NCBI GenBank assembly: GCA_963712175.1
Contig: CAVQGZ010000004.1
Span: 186,001 to 250,000 of the forward strand
Length of the DNA: 64,000 bases
Direction of reading: 5' to 3'
Origin: CAVQGZ01 sp963712175
GTDB lineage: Bacteria > Actinomycetota > Actinomycetes > Jiangellales > Jiangellaceae
The notes beneath the pieces were generated by a model. The model had not been told where the DNA came from. It saw nothing but the letters and a program-made list of their open reading frames with translations, and searched no databases. The translations under genes were made by a program, and so were the position numbers. Position 1 is the stretch's first letter. Every line of letters begins with the position of its first letter. Shown here piece by piece: positions 45,193-53,737 of this stretch.

Positions 45193-45987
45193 ATGGGTGT
45201 GTTCAGCAGGATGTCGCTGATCTTCCGGTCCAAGGCGAGCAAGGCCATGGACAAGATGGAAGATCCCCGCGAGACGTTGGACTACAGCTACACCAAACAG
45301 CTGGAGCTGTTGCAGAAGGTGCGCCGCGGTGTTGCCGACGTGGCGACCAGCCGCAAGCGGCTCGAGCTGCAGATCGCGAGGATCAAGCAGGAGTCCGACA
45401 AGCTCCACACCCAGGCGCAGCAGGCCCTGGGCGTTGGGCGCGAGGACCTCGCCCGTGAGGCGCTCACCCGGCGCAGCGGCCTCGAGCAGCAGATCGGCGA
45501 CCTCGCCGCGCAGCACGCGGCGCTTCAGGCCGAGGAAGAGAAGCTGACGCTGGCCGCTCAGCGGCTACAGGCGCGCGTCGAGGCGTTCCGTACCAAGAAG
45601 GAGACGATCAAGGCGACCTACACGGCGGCGCAGGCGCAGACCCAGGTCACCGAGGCCGTCTCGGGCATCTCCGAGGAGCTCGGCGACGTCGGGCTCGCCG
45701 TCCAGCGAGCCGAGGACCGGACAGCGGAGATGCAGGCGCGCGCCGGAGCGGTGGACGAGCTGCTGGCGTCGGGCGCGCTGGAGGACGTCACGGGCACGTC
45801 GAAGGACGACATCACCCTGGAGCTGGAGCGGATGGCCTCGACGAGCGACGTCGAGCTGGAGCTCACGCGCATGAAGGCACAGCTCGAACCGGGGTCGTCG
45901 GCGGCCACACCGGCGATCGAAGGTGGGGACGACGCCACGGGTTCAGCGCAGACGCCCACGCCGACGTCGGAGGGAGAGCAGGCATGA
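45193..45987 (+). CDS. pspA: PspA/IM30 family membrane-stress protein
   Basis: A 264-residue ESCRT-III-like protein that binds and protects the inner membrane. The N-terminus MGVFSRMSLIFRSKASKAMDKMEDPRETLDYSYTKQLELLQKVRRGVADV is the PspA amphipathic and first coiled-coil region. Long coiled coil follows to about residue 180 (LEQQIGDLAAQHAALQAEEEKLTLAAQRLQARVEAFRTKKETIKATYTAAQAQ). The tail is acidic and low-complexity. ATG 45193 is chosen at the family start. It overlaps pspAA by 4 bp. Confidence 0.95.
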   Translation: MGVFSRMSLIFRSKASKAMDKMEDPRETLDYSYTKQLELLQKVRRGVADVATSRKRLELQIARIKQESDKLHTQAQQALGVGREDLAREALTRRSGLEQQIGDLAAQHAALQAEEEKLTLAAQRLQARVEAFRTKKETIKATYTAAQAQTQVTEAVSGISEELGDVGLAVQRAEDRTAEMQARAGAVDELLASGALEDVTGTSKDDITLELERMASTSDVELELTRMKAQLEPGSSAATPAIEGGDDATGSAQTPTPTSEGEQA

Positions 45988-46262
45988 TCATCCGCATCCT
46001 GGGCGAGGGCCAGTACGAGATCGAGGCCGCCCAGCTCAGCGACCTGAACGAGCTCGACCAGGCGGTCGAGCACGCCATCTCGGTCGGGGACATCACGGAG
46101 TTCCGTACCGCCCTCACCCGGCTGCTGACCGAGGTGCACGAGAAGGGCACCCCGGTGGCCGACGACGTCTTCACCGAGAGCGACCTCGTCCTGCCGCCGG
46201 CTGATGCGACGCTCGACGACGTGAGGAAGATGCTCAGCGACGACGGGCTGCTGCCCGGGTAG
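45984..46262 (+). CDS. PspAA-type PspA-associated protein
   Basis: Codes for 92 residues. MIIRILGEGQYEIEAAQLSDLNELDQAVEHAIS-type start and the tail DATLDDVRKMLSDDGLLPG match PspAA domain proteins, known in genomes as partners of PspA in actinobacteria. Acidic, no membrane segment. It overlaps the pspA stop (ATGA). It probably modulates PspA assembly at the membrane; this is inferred from association. Confidence 0.9.
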   Translation: MIIRILGEGQYEIEAAQLSDLNELDQAVEHAISVGDITEFRTALTRLLTEVHEKGTPVADDVFTESDLVLPPADATLDDVRKMLSDDGLLPG

Positions 46263-46356
46263 GCCGGACGACCGGCACGGAGTACGCCCGCAGCGAACTC
46301 GCCCGCATCGGGCCTCGGTCGGGAACGACGCACAGAACAGAGGAGTTGTCACAGAC

Positions 46357-47265
46357 GTGGCGCGCACTCGCTTTCGTCCGGACCGCGGCCTGGCAGGACG
46401 CATGGTCGTCACCATGCTGCTGCTGGCGCTGCTCTACGTCGCGCTGGCATTCGCGCTGTACTGGTTCTTCGGCAACTCCGCAGGCTTTCTGATCTGGGGC
46501 GTGCTGCCGATCGGCATGCTCTGGGCCCAGTGGTACTTCTCCGACACCCTGGCCATGAAGGGCATGCGGGCCCGTGAGGTGACTCCGGCCGAGGCACCGG
46601 AGCTGCACGCGCTGGTCGACAGGCTGTGCGCGCTCGCCGACATGAAGAAGCCCCGCGTGGCCGTCAGCGTGAGCGACGTCCCGAACGCGTTCGCCACCGG
46701 GCGCAGCGATGACCGGGCCGTCGTGGCAGTGACGACCGGAGCGTTGCGGCTGCTCGACGAGCGCGAGATGGAGGCCGTGCTGAGCCACGAGCTCAGCCAT
46801 GTCGCCCACCGAGACGTGACCGTCATGACGGTCGCCTCAGCGGTCGGCGTGATCGCCGGGTTCATGATCCGCTCGGCGATGTGGTCGTCGGTGGGTCGTC
46901 GGGACCAGAGCAGTGCGGCGGCGTTCCTGGTGTTCACCCTGATCGGGGTCGTCGTCTACGCGGTCTCCTTCCTTCTCACCCGGGTTCTCTCGCGCTACCG
47001 CGAGCTGTCGGCCGACCGGGCGGGGGCCATCCTGACCGGGCAGCCGGCGGCGCTGGCGAGCGCTCTGACGAAGATCGCTGGAGACCAGGCCCGCATCCCG
47101 TCACGCGATCTTCGTGCCGCCGAGCCGTACAACGCGTTCTTCATCTTCCCCGCCTTCACGTCCAAGGGCTTCGACCTGGGCTCGCTGTTCTCCACGCACC
47201 CCCCGTTGGACAAGCGCCTCGACCAGCTGGCGAAGATCTCCGCCGAGCTGGGGCGGCCGATGTAG
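46357..47265 (+). CDS. HtpX-like M48 zinc metalloprotease
   Basis: A 302-residue membrane protease. Two N-terminal helices (about 15-57), then the zinc motif AVLSHELSHVAHRDV near residue 147, two further helices (VGVIAGFMIRSAMW and FLVFTLIGVVVYAVSFLLTRV), then YRELSADRAGA with the third Zn ligand Glu. Ends with STHPPLDKRLDQLAKIS. It likely degrades damaged membrane proteins alongside PspA. GTG 46357 follows a GAGGAG about 12 nt upstream. The stop TAG is directly followed by the pspAB start. Confidence 0.94.
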   Translation: MARTRFRPDRGLAGRMVVTMLLLALLYVALAFALYWFFGNSAGFLIWGVLPIGMLWAQWYFSDTLAMKGMRAREVTPAEAPELHALVDRLCALADMKKPRVAVSVSDVPNAFATGRSDDRAVVAVTTGALRLLDEREMEAVLSHELSHVAHRDVTVMTVASAVGVIAGFMIRSAMWSSVGRRDQSSAAAFLVFTLIGVVVYAVSFLLTRVLSRYRELSADRAGAILTGQPAALASALTKIAGDQARIPSRDLRAAEPYNAFFIFPAFTSKGFDLGSLFSTHPPLDKRLDQLAKISAELGRPM

Positions 47266-47838
47266 ATGGGCTTCCTCGACGCCCTGCTGGGCCGGCGCAG
47301 GGTCAAGGGCCCCGATCTGGATGCCCTGTTCGCCATCCCGTCTGCGGCACTGACGTTGGAGGTGTCGGCCGGGCTGAGGTCGACCGGATCGGTCGGAGTC
47401 TGCTACCGCGATCCCGAGGGGGCGCCCTTCGACCAGCTCGAGGCCGACATCACCGCGATGCTGCAGGCCTCCAGCCCCCGGCTCACCCGGGACTCGCACG
47501 GCTACACCTGGATCGTGCTGAACGCCCCCGAGGGGTCGACCGACCTGGGCGCGCTGGTCACCGACCTGCACGGGGTGACCACCACGCTGCAGATGGAGGG
47601 GTTCGGCCCGAACATCCTGTGCGACCTGGTGCCGTTCAAGGCGGCCGACGGACGCGTCCTCGCGCTGGTGTACCTGCCCAAGCGAGGGACGTTCTACCCC
47701 TTCGCTCCCCAGCCCGGCACCGGCCAGAAGCGCGACAACGCCCTCGAGCTGCAGGTCCGCGGCGTCATCGGTGGCGAGCTGCCGATCGAGCCCGACGTCA
47801 CCCGCTGGTTCGCCGTCTGGGACGCCCCAGTTCTCTGA
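47266..47838 (+). CDS. PspAB-type PspA-associated protein
   Basis: Codes for 190 residues. MGFLDALLGRRRVKGPDLDALFAIPSAALTLE is the family N-terminus; the body has CYRDPEGAPFDQLEADI and VLALVYLPKRGTFYPFAPQPGTGQKRDNALELQVRG. Recognised as PspAB, a domain that occurs with HtpX and PspAA. No membrane segment. It starts on the base after the htpX stop, completing pspA-pspAA-htpX-pspAB. Confidence 0.9.
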   Translation: MGFLDALLGRRRVKGPDLDALFAIPSAALTLEVSAGLRSTGSVGVCYRDPEGAPFDQLEADITAMLQASSPRLTRDSHGYTWIVLNAPEGSTDLGALVTDLHGVTTTLQMEGFGPNILCDLVPFKAADGRVLALVYLPKRGTFYPFAPQPGTGQKRDNALELQVRGVIGGELPIEPDVTRWFAVWDAPVL

Positions 47839-47903
47839 CCACCCCCGCCCACCACCGGCGCCCACCGTCCCCGATGATCACGGCAAGGTGGTGAAGGGGT
47901 GCC

Positions 47904-47947
47904 TGCCGAGGTCTACACACCGTGTGAAGCACCGGTTCACCTCGGCA
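47904..47947. terminator. Hairpin between convergent pspAB and nadA
   Basis: TGCCGAGGT (47904-47912) and ACCTCGGCA (47939-47947) form a perfect 9-bp stem around a 26-nt loop that contains CACACCGTGTG. It may terminate both genes. Confidence 0.45.
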
Positions 47948-47958
47948 TGTGACGCTCG

Positions 47959-49158
47959 TCAGTCCTTCGTGGCAGCCGGACCGGGCAGGGCCAGCATGCG
48001 GTCCAGGGCCACACGCGCCCAGTGGGCGACGTCCTCGTCCACCTCGATGCGGTTCACGACCTGGCCTTGGGACAGGTTCTCCAGGGCCCACACGAGGTGC
48101 GGAAGGTCGATCCGGTTCATCGTCGCGCAGAAGCACACGGTGTCGTCGAGAAAGACCACGTTCTTGTCGGGGTAGCGCCCGGCAAGGCGTTTGACCAGGT
48201 TGAGCTCGGTCCCGATGGCCCAGGACGACCCGGACGGGGCCGACTCGAGCATCGAGATGATGTACTCGGTCGAGCCCACGTAGTCGGCCTTCGTGACGAC
48301 CTCGTACTGGCACTCGGGATGGACGAGGACGTTCACGCCCGGAACCCTCTCCCGGACGTCGTCCACACACTTCGCGCTGAATCGTCCGTGAACCGAGCAG
48401 TGCCCCCGCCACAGCAGCATCCGGGCCGCCCGTAGCTCGTCGTCGCTGACCCCGAAGTCCGGCTTGTGCGGGTCGATCACGACGCAGTCCCCAAGCGCCA
48501 ACCCCAGCTCGAGGACGGCGGTGTTGCGCCCGAGGTGCTGGTCGGGCAGGAACAGCACCTTGCCCTGCCCTTCGGGTCGCTGGTCGAAGGCCCAGGCCAA
48601 GGAGCGCTCGGCGTTGCTGGACGTGCACACGGCTCCGCCGTGGCGTCCGCAGAACGCCTTGATGTCGGCCGAGGAGTTCATGTACGTGATCGGGACGACG
48701 TCCTCGGCCACCCCCGCGTCGGCGAGGCGCTCCCAGGCGTCCTCCACCTGCTGGAGCCGAGCCATGTCGGCCATCGAGCAGCCGGCGGCCAGGTCGGGTA
48801 GCACGACCTGCTGGTTGTCCGCGGTCAGGATGTCGGCGCTCTCGGCCATGAAGTGCACGCCGCAGAACACGATGAACTCCGCGCCGGGCCGGGCCGCGGC
48901 CTCGCGGGCCAGCTTGAACGAGTCGCCCGTGACGTCGGCGAACTGGATGACCTCGTCGCGCTGGTAGTGGTGCCCGAGCACGAAGAGCCGCGTGCCCAGG
49001 GCCTCCTTGGCCGCCCGGGCGCGCTCGACGAGGTCGGGGTCACTTGCCGGCGGCAGGTCACCGGGACATTCGACGCCGCGCTCGCTGAACGGGTCCGTGC
49101 CCCGTCCGAGCAGCAGCAGCGGAAGCCCCGAGCCGTGAGCTGTGGTGTCTGCAGTCAT
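47959..49158 (-). CDS. nadA: Quinolinate synthase
   Basis: Condenses iminoaspartate with DHAP to quinolinate for NAD synthesis; it needs a [4Fe-4S] cluster. It has 399 residues. VLGHHYQRDEVIQFADVTGDSFKLAREAA and IVFCGVHFMAES are the first two blocks (Cys ligand), GCSMADMARLQQVE follows, YMNSSADIKAFCGRHGGAVCTSSNA, LVHPECQYEV, and DDTVCFCATM with another Cys ligand. ATG 49158 is chosen; the ORF continues 73 codons upstream in low-complexity text. nadE lies 38 kb away. Nearby Fe-S genes suit its cofactor. Confidence 0.96.
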   Translation of the reverse strand: MTADTTAHGSGLPLLLLGRGTDPFSERGVECPGDLPPASDPDLVERARAAKEALGTRLFVLGHHYQRDEVIQFADVTGDSFKLAREAAARPGAEFIVFCGVHFMAESADILTADNQQVVLPDLAAGCSMADMARLQQVEDAWERLADAGVAEDVVPITYMNSSADIKAFCGRHGGAVCTSSNAERSLAWAFDQRPEGQGKVLFLPDQHLGRNTAVLELGLALGDCVVIDPHKPDFGVSDDELRAARMLLWRGHCSVHGRFSAKCVDDVRERVPGVNVLVHPECQYEVVTKADYVGSTEYIISMLESAPSGSSWAIGTELNLVKRLAGRYPDKNVVFLDDTVCFCATMNRIDLPHLVWALENLSQGQVVNRIEVDEDVAHWARVALDRMLALPGPAATKD

Positions 49159-49235
49159 GGTGAGCGCATCGTCGCATGTTGACGCGGTCCCGGTCATGTG
49201 GAGCGAGGTGCTGCTGACTGGGGCAGACTCCAGCC

Positions 49236-49505
49236 ATGGCTGCCGGGCTCGTGATCCTCGCCCTGGCCGTGCTGCTGGTCGGGCTGGTGATGCTGATGTC
49301 GGCGCAGCGTCGGCTCGACTCGGCTCAGCGCGCCGAGGCGCTGCTACGCGCCGACAACGCGCGCCTGGTGCGCGCACTCGGGGCCGCTGAGCAGGCCCTT
49401 CGTTCCATCGGCAACGACACCCGGCTCGACCCGTCGCTGGCGCTGCAGGTGGACGTCGCGCTTGAGGACGTCCGCCGCGCCAGTGGGGAGATCGGACCGA
49501 GCTAG
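49236..49505 (+). CDS. Small single-pass membrane protein with coiled coil
   Basis: Codes for 89 residues. An N-terminal transmembrane helix (GLVILALAVLLVGLVMLMSA) is followed by a heptad-like helix (RRLDSAQRAEALLRADNARLVRALGAAEQALRSI) and a short polar end. No family recognised. It is divergent from nadA and 109 bp upstream of the glycerate kinase gene. Function unknown; composition is like the neighbours, so it is probably a real gene. Confidence 0.65.
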   Translation: MAAGLVILALAVLLVGLVMLMSAQRRLDSAQRAEALLRADNARLVRALGAAEQALRSIGNDTRLDPSLALQVDVALEDVRRASGEIGPS

Positions 49506-49614
49506 CTCGTGCGCCCCACGTCGCTGCCTCTGGGAGAGTAGGGCGGTCGTCGGTCGGCGGAACCCGCTCCTGGCGACAGCAGCCGCCCTGTCAGAACCCC
49601 CGCGGGAGCCCCAC

Positions 49615-50745
49615 GTGCGAGTACTCGTCGCCCCGGACAAGTTCGCCGGCACCCTGTCCGCCGTCGAGGCGGCCGAGGCGATCCGGACGGGATGGCTGCG
49701 CCGACGCCCCGATGACGACGTCGTCACCGCCCCCATGTCGGACGGCGGTCCCGGCTTCGTCGACGCCCTGCACTCCTCGCTCGGCGGTGACCTGCACGCG
49801 CTCACGGTTCACGGGCCGCTGGGTCAGCCGACACCCGCCACGTTGCTTCTCGTCGAGCGCGACGGGATGCTGACGGCCTACGTCGAGTCCGCCCAGGCGT
49901 GCGGCCTGGCGCTGCTGCCGCGTGCGGCCACCGGACGCCGGCCCGAGCCGGACGTCGCCGAGGCGGCGACCACGCACGGTGTCGGCGAGATCGTCGCAGC
50001 GGGGCTGGACGCCGGTGCGCAGCGGGTGGTCATCGGGCTCGGCGGTTCAGGGACGAACGACGGTGGAGCCGGTCTGCTGGCTGCCCTGGGTGCCTCCGCC
50101 CAGCCGGCAGACGCGCTGACCGGTGGCGCCGCGGCGCTGCCTTCGCTGTCGAGCATCGACGTGGGGCCGGTGCGCCGCGGACTCGCGGGGGTGAGTCTCG
50201 TCGCCGCAACCGACGTGACGAACCCGCTGCTGGGACTGCGCGGGGCCACCAACGTGTACGGCCCTCAGAAGGGACTGTCCCAGGAGCGCCTCTTCGCCGT
50301 CGACGGTGCGCTGAGCACCTTCGCCCACGCACTCGACAGGGAAGCGGCCGACGCCCCCGGGGCGGGCGCGGCCGGTGGTCTCGGGTACGCACTCATCGTC
50401 CTGGGCGCCGAGCGGCGCCCGGGTATCGACGTGGTGACCGAGGCATCGAGGTTCGGTGACGCGCTGAGGGGTAGCGACCTGGTCATCACGGGGGAGGGGA
50501 CGCTGGACCCGCAGACGTTCACCGGCAAGGTCGTCGCCGGGGTGGCGGCGATGTCCGGCGCGGGCGGAGCCCCCTGCATCGCCTTGGCGGGCCGCGTGGA
50601 GGTCGGCTCCCGCGAGCTTCGTGCTGCCGGGGTCGACGGTGCGTACAGCGTGGTGGAGGCCCTGGGGGAGCGTCCAGCACTGGACCGTCCCGCCGACTCG
50701 CTGGCGGCGCTCGCCGAGCGGGTCGCTCGCACCTGGGGTCACTGA
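49615..50745 (+). CDS. Glycerate kinase (GarK/GlxK family)
   Basis: A 376-residue enzyme that phosphorylates glycerate with ATP. VLVAPDKFAGTLSAVEAAEAIRTGW is the conserved start; APMSDGGPGFVDAL, VIGLGGSGTNDGGAGLLAALGA, and DLVITGEGTLDPQTFTGKV are the family signatures. GTG 49615 fits the family N-terminus; the ORF extends upstream in a non-conserved tract. It is followed by the HesB gene with a 111-bp space containing a palindrome. Confidence 0.94.
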   Translation: MRVLVAPDKFAGTLSAVEAAEAIRTGWLRRRPDDDVVTAPMSDGGPGFVDALHSSLGGDLHALTVHGPLGQPTPATLLLVERDGMLTAYVESAQACGLALLPRAATGRRPEPDVAEAATTHGVGEIVAAGLDAGAQRVVIGLGGSGTNDGGAGLLAALGASAQPADALTGGAAALPSLSSIDVGPVRRGLAGVSLVAATDVTNPLLGLRGATNVYGPQKGLSQERLFAVDGALSTFAHALDREAADAPGAGAAGGLGYALIVLGAERRPGIDVVTEASRFGDALRGSDLVITGEGTLDPQTFTGKVVAGVAAMSGAGGAPCIALAGRVEVGSRELRAAGVDGAYSVVEALGERPALDRPADSLAALAERVARTWGH

Positions 50746-50784
50746 CGAGCGGCGGGAAGCATCGACGCGACTGACGCGTTACCC

Positions 50785-50800
50785 CGTCACGCGCGTGACG
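50785..50800. promoter_or_regulatory. Perfect 16-bp palindrome upstream of the HesB/ErpA gene
   Basis: CGTCACGCGCGTGACG is fully symmetrical and sits 57 nt before the start at 50857. A dimeric regulator could bind here. No candidate regulator is in the window. Confidence 0.45.
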
Positions 50801-50856
50801 CCGCTTTGTTGCTGTGTCACGATTGGCGCGACGAGGACGACTTCGAGGAGACGTAT

Positions 50857-51204
50857 ATGACGGTCCAGGACGAGACCACCAGCACGGTCGTGCTCACCGA
50901 CGGTGCGGCCGGCAAGGTCAAGACCCTGCTCGAGCAGGAGGGCCGTGACGACCTCTCCCTGCGCGTAGCGGTTCAGCCCGGCGGGTGCTCGGGCCTGCGC
51001 TACCAGCTCTTCTTCGACGAGCGCCAGCTCGACGGCGACGTCGTGACGGACTTCGGCGGCGTCAGCGTGGTCGTCGACCGCATGAGCGCCCCCTACCTCG
51101 GCGGGGCGACCATCGACTTCGTGGACTCCATCGAGAAGCAGGGCTTCACCATCGACAACCCGAACGCGACAGGCTCCTGCGCCTGCGGCGACTCGTTCCA
51201 CTGA
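50857..51204 (+). CDS. erpA: HesB/IscA/ErpA family Fe-S carrier
   Basis: A 115-residue A-type carrier that accepts and delivers Fe-S clusters. Three conserved Cys are present: VQPGGCSGLRYQLFFDE and the C-terminal SCACGDSFH. GAGGAGA about 7 nt upstream supports ATG 50857; the ORF starts earlier in non-conserved sequence. It may feed NadA, LipA, QcrA or other Fe-S enzymes in this window. The tusA-like frame starts at its end. Confidence 0.94.
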   Translation: MTVQDETTSTVVLTDGAAGKVKTLLEQEGRDDLSLRVAVQPGGCSGLRYQLFFDERQLDGDVVTDFGGVSVVVDRMSAPYLGGATIDFVDSIEKQGFTIDNPNATGSCACGDSFH

Positions 51205-51239
51205 TCGAGCCACAACTCGATCTGACCCCGGTCGTCCTC

Positions 51240-51455
51240 GTGGACTGCCGGGGTCACCGCTGTCCGCTCCCGGTCATCCACCTGGCCAGGCGCATCAACG
51301 ACGTCGCGACCCGCGAGCTGATCGGGGTCGTGGCCGACGACCCCGCGGCCCGCGTCGACATCCCCGCCTGGTGCCGGATGCGGGGGCACGAGTTCGCTGG
51401 AGAGCGGGCCCAGCCGGATGGCGCGCCTACCTACCTCGTGCGCCGCCTGCGCTGA
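51240..51455 (+). CDS. TusA-like sulfurtransferase / SirA domain protein (start uncertain)
   Basis: Small sulfur-carrier fold: VDCRGHRCPLPVIHLARRINDVATRELIGVVADDPAARVDIPAWCRMRGHEF is clearly TusA/SirA. The CPLP motif carries the catalytic Cys. GTG 51240 gives 71 residues, short by a few residues at the N-terminus. The frame is open upstream through the HesB end; a CTG near 51201 (LIEPQLDLTPVVL) would give 84 residues, but no standard start is obvious. It sits between the Fe-S carrier and the convergent cysteine desulfurase, so a sulfur-relay role is likely. Confidence 0.78.
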   Translation: MDCRGHRCPLPVIHLARRINDVATRELIGVVADDPAARVDIPAWCRMRGHEFAGERAQPDGAPTYLVRRLR

Positions 51456-51537
51456 GGCATTCCGGCGCGGGTTCCGGCCTGACAGTTCGCGTAGGCGCGT
51501 CCTGAGCCCGGACGGCGCGCCGCCTGCCGGCGCCGCG

Positions 51538-52678
51538 CTACAGCCGATCCGCCCCCAGCTGGGCACGCACCTCGCCAACGACCCGCGGCAGCACTGCGAG
51601 AAGCCGCTCGACGTCCGCCTCAGTCGAGTCGCGTCCGAGCGACACCCGGACGTTGCCGTGGGTGAGTACCCCCATCGCCTCGAGGACGTGGCTCGGCTCG
51701 AGCGTGCTGGCCGTGCACGACGACCCGCTCGACACTGCGATGCCCTCGCGGTCGAGCGCGCTCAGCAGGGCCTCGCCGTCCACGTACAGGCACGAGAAGG
51801 TCACCAGGTGGGGCAGCCGCTGCGCCTCGTCCCCGACGACCTGCACGTCCGGAACCAGCGCGGGCACCTGGGCCCGGATGCGCTCCACCAGCGGCCGGTG
51901 CCGTGCGTCCAGCGCCTCGGCCTCCGCCGACCTGGCCTGCAGGGCCGCCGCGGCCGCGAGCGCCCCCGGCACGTTCTCGAAGCCGGGCACCATGCCCGAG
52001 CCCCGCTCGTCCTCGGGAAGCACCGATCGAAACCGGGTGCGTCGCCGCACGGCCAGCACCCCCACACCGGCAGGTCCGCCCCACTTGTGCGCGCTGCCGG
52101 CCAGCAGCGACCACCCATCCGGGACGGGCATCCGCCCCAGCGACTGGGCGGCGTCGACCAGCAGCGGCACCTCGACGGAGGCCGTCACCGCGGCGATCTC
52201 GGCCAGCGGCTGGACCGTGCCCACCTCGTGGTTGGCCGACTGCACGGCGACCAGCCCGACTCCGCCTGCCCCCACCGCCGTCGACAGTGCTGCCACGTCG
52301 AGAACGCCGGTCCGCGAGACCCCGACCACGTCGTGGCGCCCGCCACCCCGTACGTGCCAGGCAGCGGCCTGCAGGACGGCCGAGTGCTCGACGGCGGAGG
52401 TCACCAGTCGGTCGCCGGCACGGCGACGTCCGGCCAGGGCTCCGAGGGCCCCCAGGTGCAGGGCCTGGGTGCCGCTGGAGGTGAAGACGACCTCGTCCGG
52501 TCGCGCCGGCAGCAGGGAGGCGACGACCTCGCGCGCGTTGTCCAGCAGCAGCCGGGCCCGCCTCGCCTCGCGGTACAGCCGGGCGGGGTCGGCCCACCCC
52601 TCGTCCAGGGCCGCCATGAGGACGTCACGGGCCGCTGGATGCAGACGGTTCGCTCGACGCGGCATCGAGATATGTCAC
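51538..52678 (-). CDS. Cysteine desulfurase (NifS/IscS-like), frameshifted near start
   Basis: Takes sulfur from cysteine by a PLP-dependent persulfide. FTSSGTQALHLGAL, QSANHEVGTVQP, VPLLVDAAQSLGR, SAHKWGGPAGVG (PLP Lys) and SSGSSCTASTLEPSHVL (persulfide Cys loop) are all present. The usual start VTYLDAASSEP is in a different frame from GTG 52678; an extra base near 52642-52648 joins it to LHPAARDVLM (length 3n+1, about 379 residues). ATG 52665 gives a spurious MPRRANR start. It is convergent with the TusA-like gene. Confidence 0.92.
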
Positions 52679-52798
52679 ATCCGACACCTTTCAGCGCGCC
52701 AAACCCTCGGGGAGGGTGGGTATTTGCAGGTGTGGGACGCTACCCTCCCACCGAACGTGGCAACTGCAACGCACCTGCGACCGAATCCAGAGCGAGGC

Positions 52799-53737
52799 AT
52801 GACGACGCTGGCGAGAACCTCAGACACTCCGGGTGACCACGCTCGCCGTGGCCGCCGTCCCTGGTCGCGCCCGGGACGGGCGGCGGCGGCTGTCGGTGCG
52901 GTCGGGGTGGCCGCTCTGCTGTCCGGGTGCGGCATCACCCAGGAGCAGGCGTTCGAGATCTCCGGGCTGCCCGAGGCGGCTTCGGACCGAGCCCTCTTCG
53001 TCGGCGACCTGTGGGTCGGTACCTGGATCGCAGCGCTCGTCGTCGGCGCGCTGGTGTGGGGGCTGATCGCGTGGGCCTCCATCGTCTACCGACGCAAGAA
53101 GTCCGATGAGGGCCTGCCTGAGCAGGTTCGCTACAACATCCCGATCGAGACGCTGTACACGGTCGTCCCGCTGCTCATCATCGGCGTCCTGTTCTACTGG
53201 ACGATGAACAACGCCAACGAGGTGCTGGCCAAGGAGACCGACCCCGACGTCAAGATCGGCGTCATCGGCCAGCAGTGGTCGTGGACCTTCAACTACATCG
53301 ACGAAGACGTCTACGACGTCGGTACCGCGGCCACGATCCCGCAGCTGTACCTGCCGGTGAACGAGGTCGTGGAGTTCCAGCTGAACTCCCCGGACGTCAT
53401 CCACTCCTTCTGGGTGCCCTCGTTCTACTTCAAGATGGACGTGATCCCCGGGCGGACGAACTCCTTCCAGATCACCCCGACCAAGGAGGGCACGTACGCG
53501 GGGCGCTGCTCCGAGCTGTGCGGCACGTACCACTCGCGGATGCTGTTCGAGGTCGTCGTGGTCTCCGAGGACGAGTACCAGGAACACCTCGACGAGCTCG
53601 AGGCCAAGGGACAGACAGGTCTGGTCGAGGTCCCGCTGCGGGCGACCTATGACTCCGAGCGAGGGACGAACTTCGCCGACGCCGAGGACGGCCTAGGGCC
53701 CGAGTCGGCGACCGGCGACGAGGGAGAGAGCGAATGA
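52799..53737 (+). CDS. ctaC: Cytochrome c oxidase subunit II
   Basis: A 312-residue lipoprotein subunit that passes electrons from cytochrome c to CuA. A Tat/Sec-like N-terminus ends at the lipobox LLSGC (Cys about residue 41). Two helices follow (WIAALVVGALVWGLIAW and TVVPLLIIGVLFYWT). QQWSWTFNY is the aromatic electron entry. CuA ligands lie in GRCSELCGTYHSRM, with a His in SPDVIHSFW. GAGG precedes ATG 52799. It overlaps ctaD by 4 bp, first gene of ctaC-ctaD-ctaF. Confidence 0.96.
   Translation: MTTLARTSDTPGDHARRGRRPWSRPGRAAAAVGAVGVAALLSGCGITQEQAFEISGLPEAASDRALFVGDLWVGTWIAALVVGALVWGLIAWASIVYRRKKSDEGLPEQVRYNIPIETLYTVVPLLIIGVLFYWTMNNANEVLAKETDPDVKIGVIGQQWSWTFNYIDEDVYDVGTAATIPQLYLPVNEVVEFQLNSPDVIHSFWVPSFYFKMDVIPGRTNSFQITPTKEGTYAGRCSELCGTYHSRMLFEVVVVSEDEYQEHLDELEAKGQTGLVEVPLRATYDSERGTNFADAEDGLGPESATGDEGESE

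Noticed and set aside
52721..52750. Inverted GGGAGGGT/ACCCTCCC pair before ctaC
   Set aside because: Only 8 bp, does not extend, and is likely to occur by chance in G/C-rich DNA.
51653..52798. N-terminal extension of ctaC by 382 codons
   Set aside because: It is antisense to the cysteine desulfurase; CtaC with a lipobox signal sequence begins at 52799.
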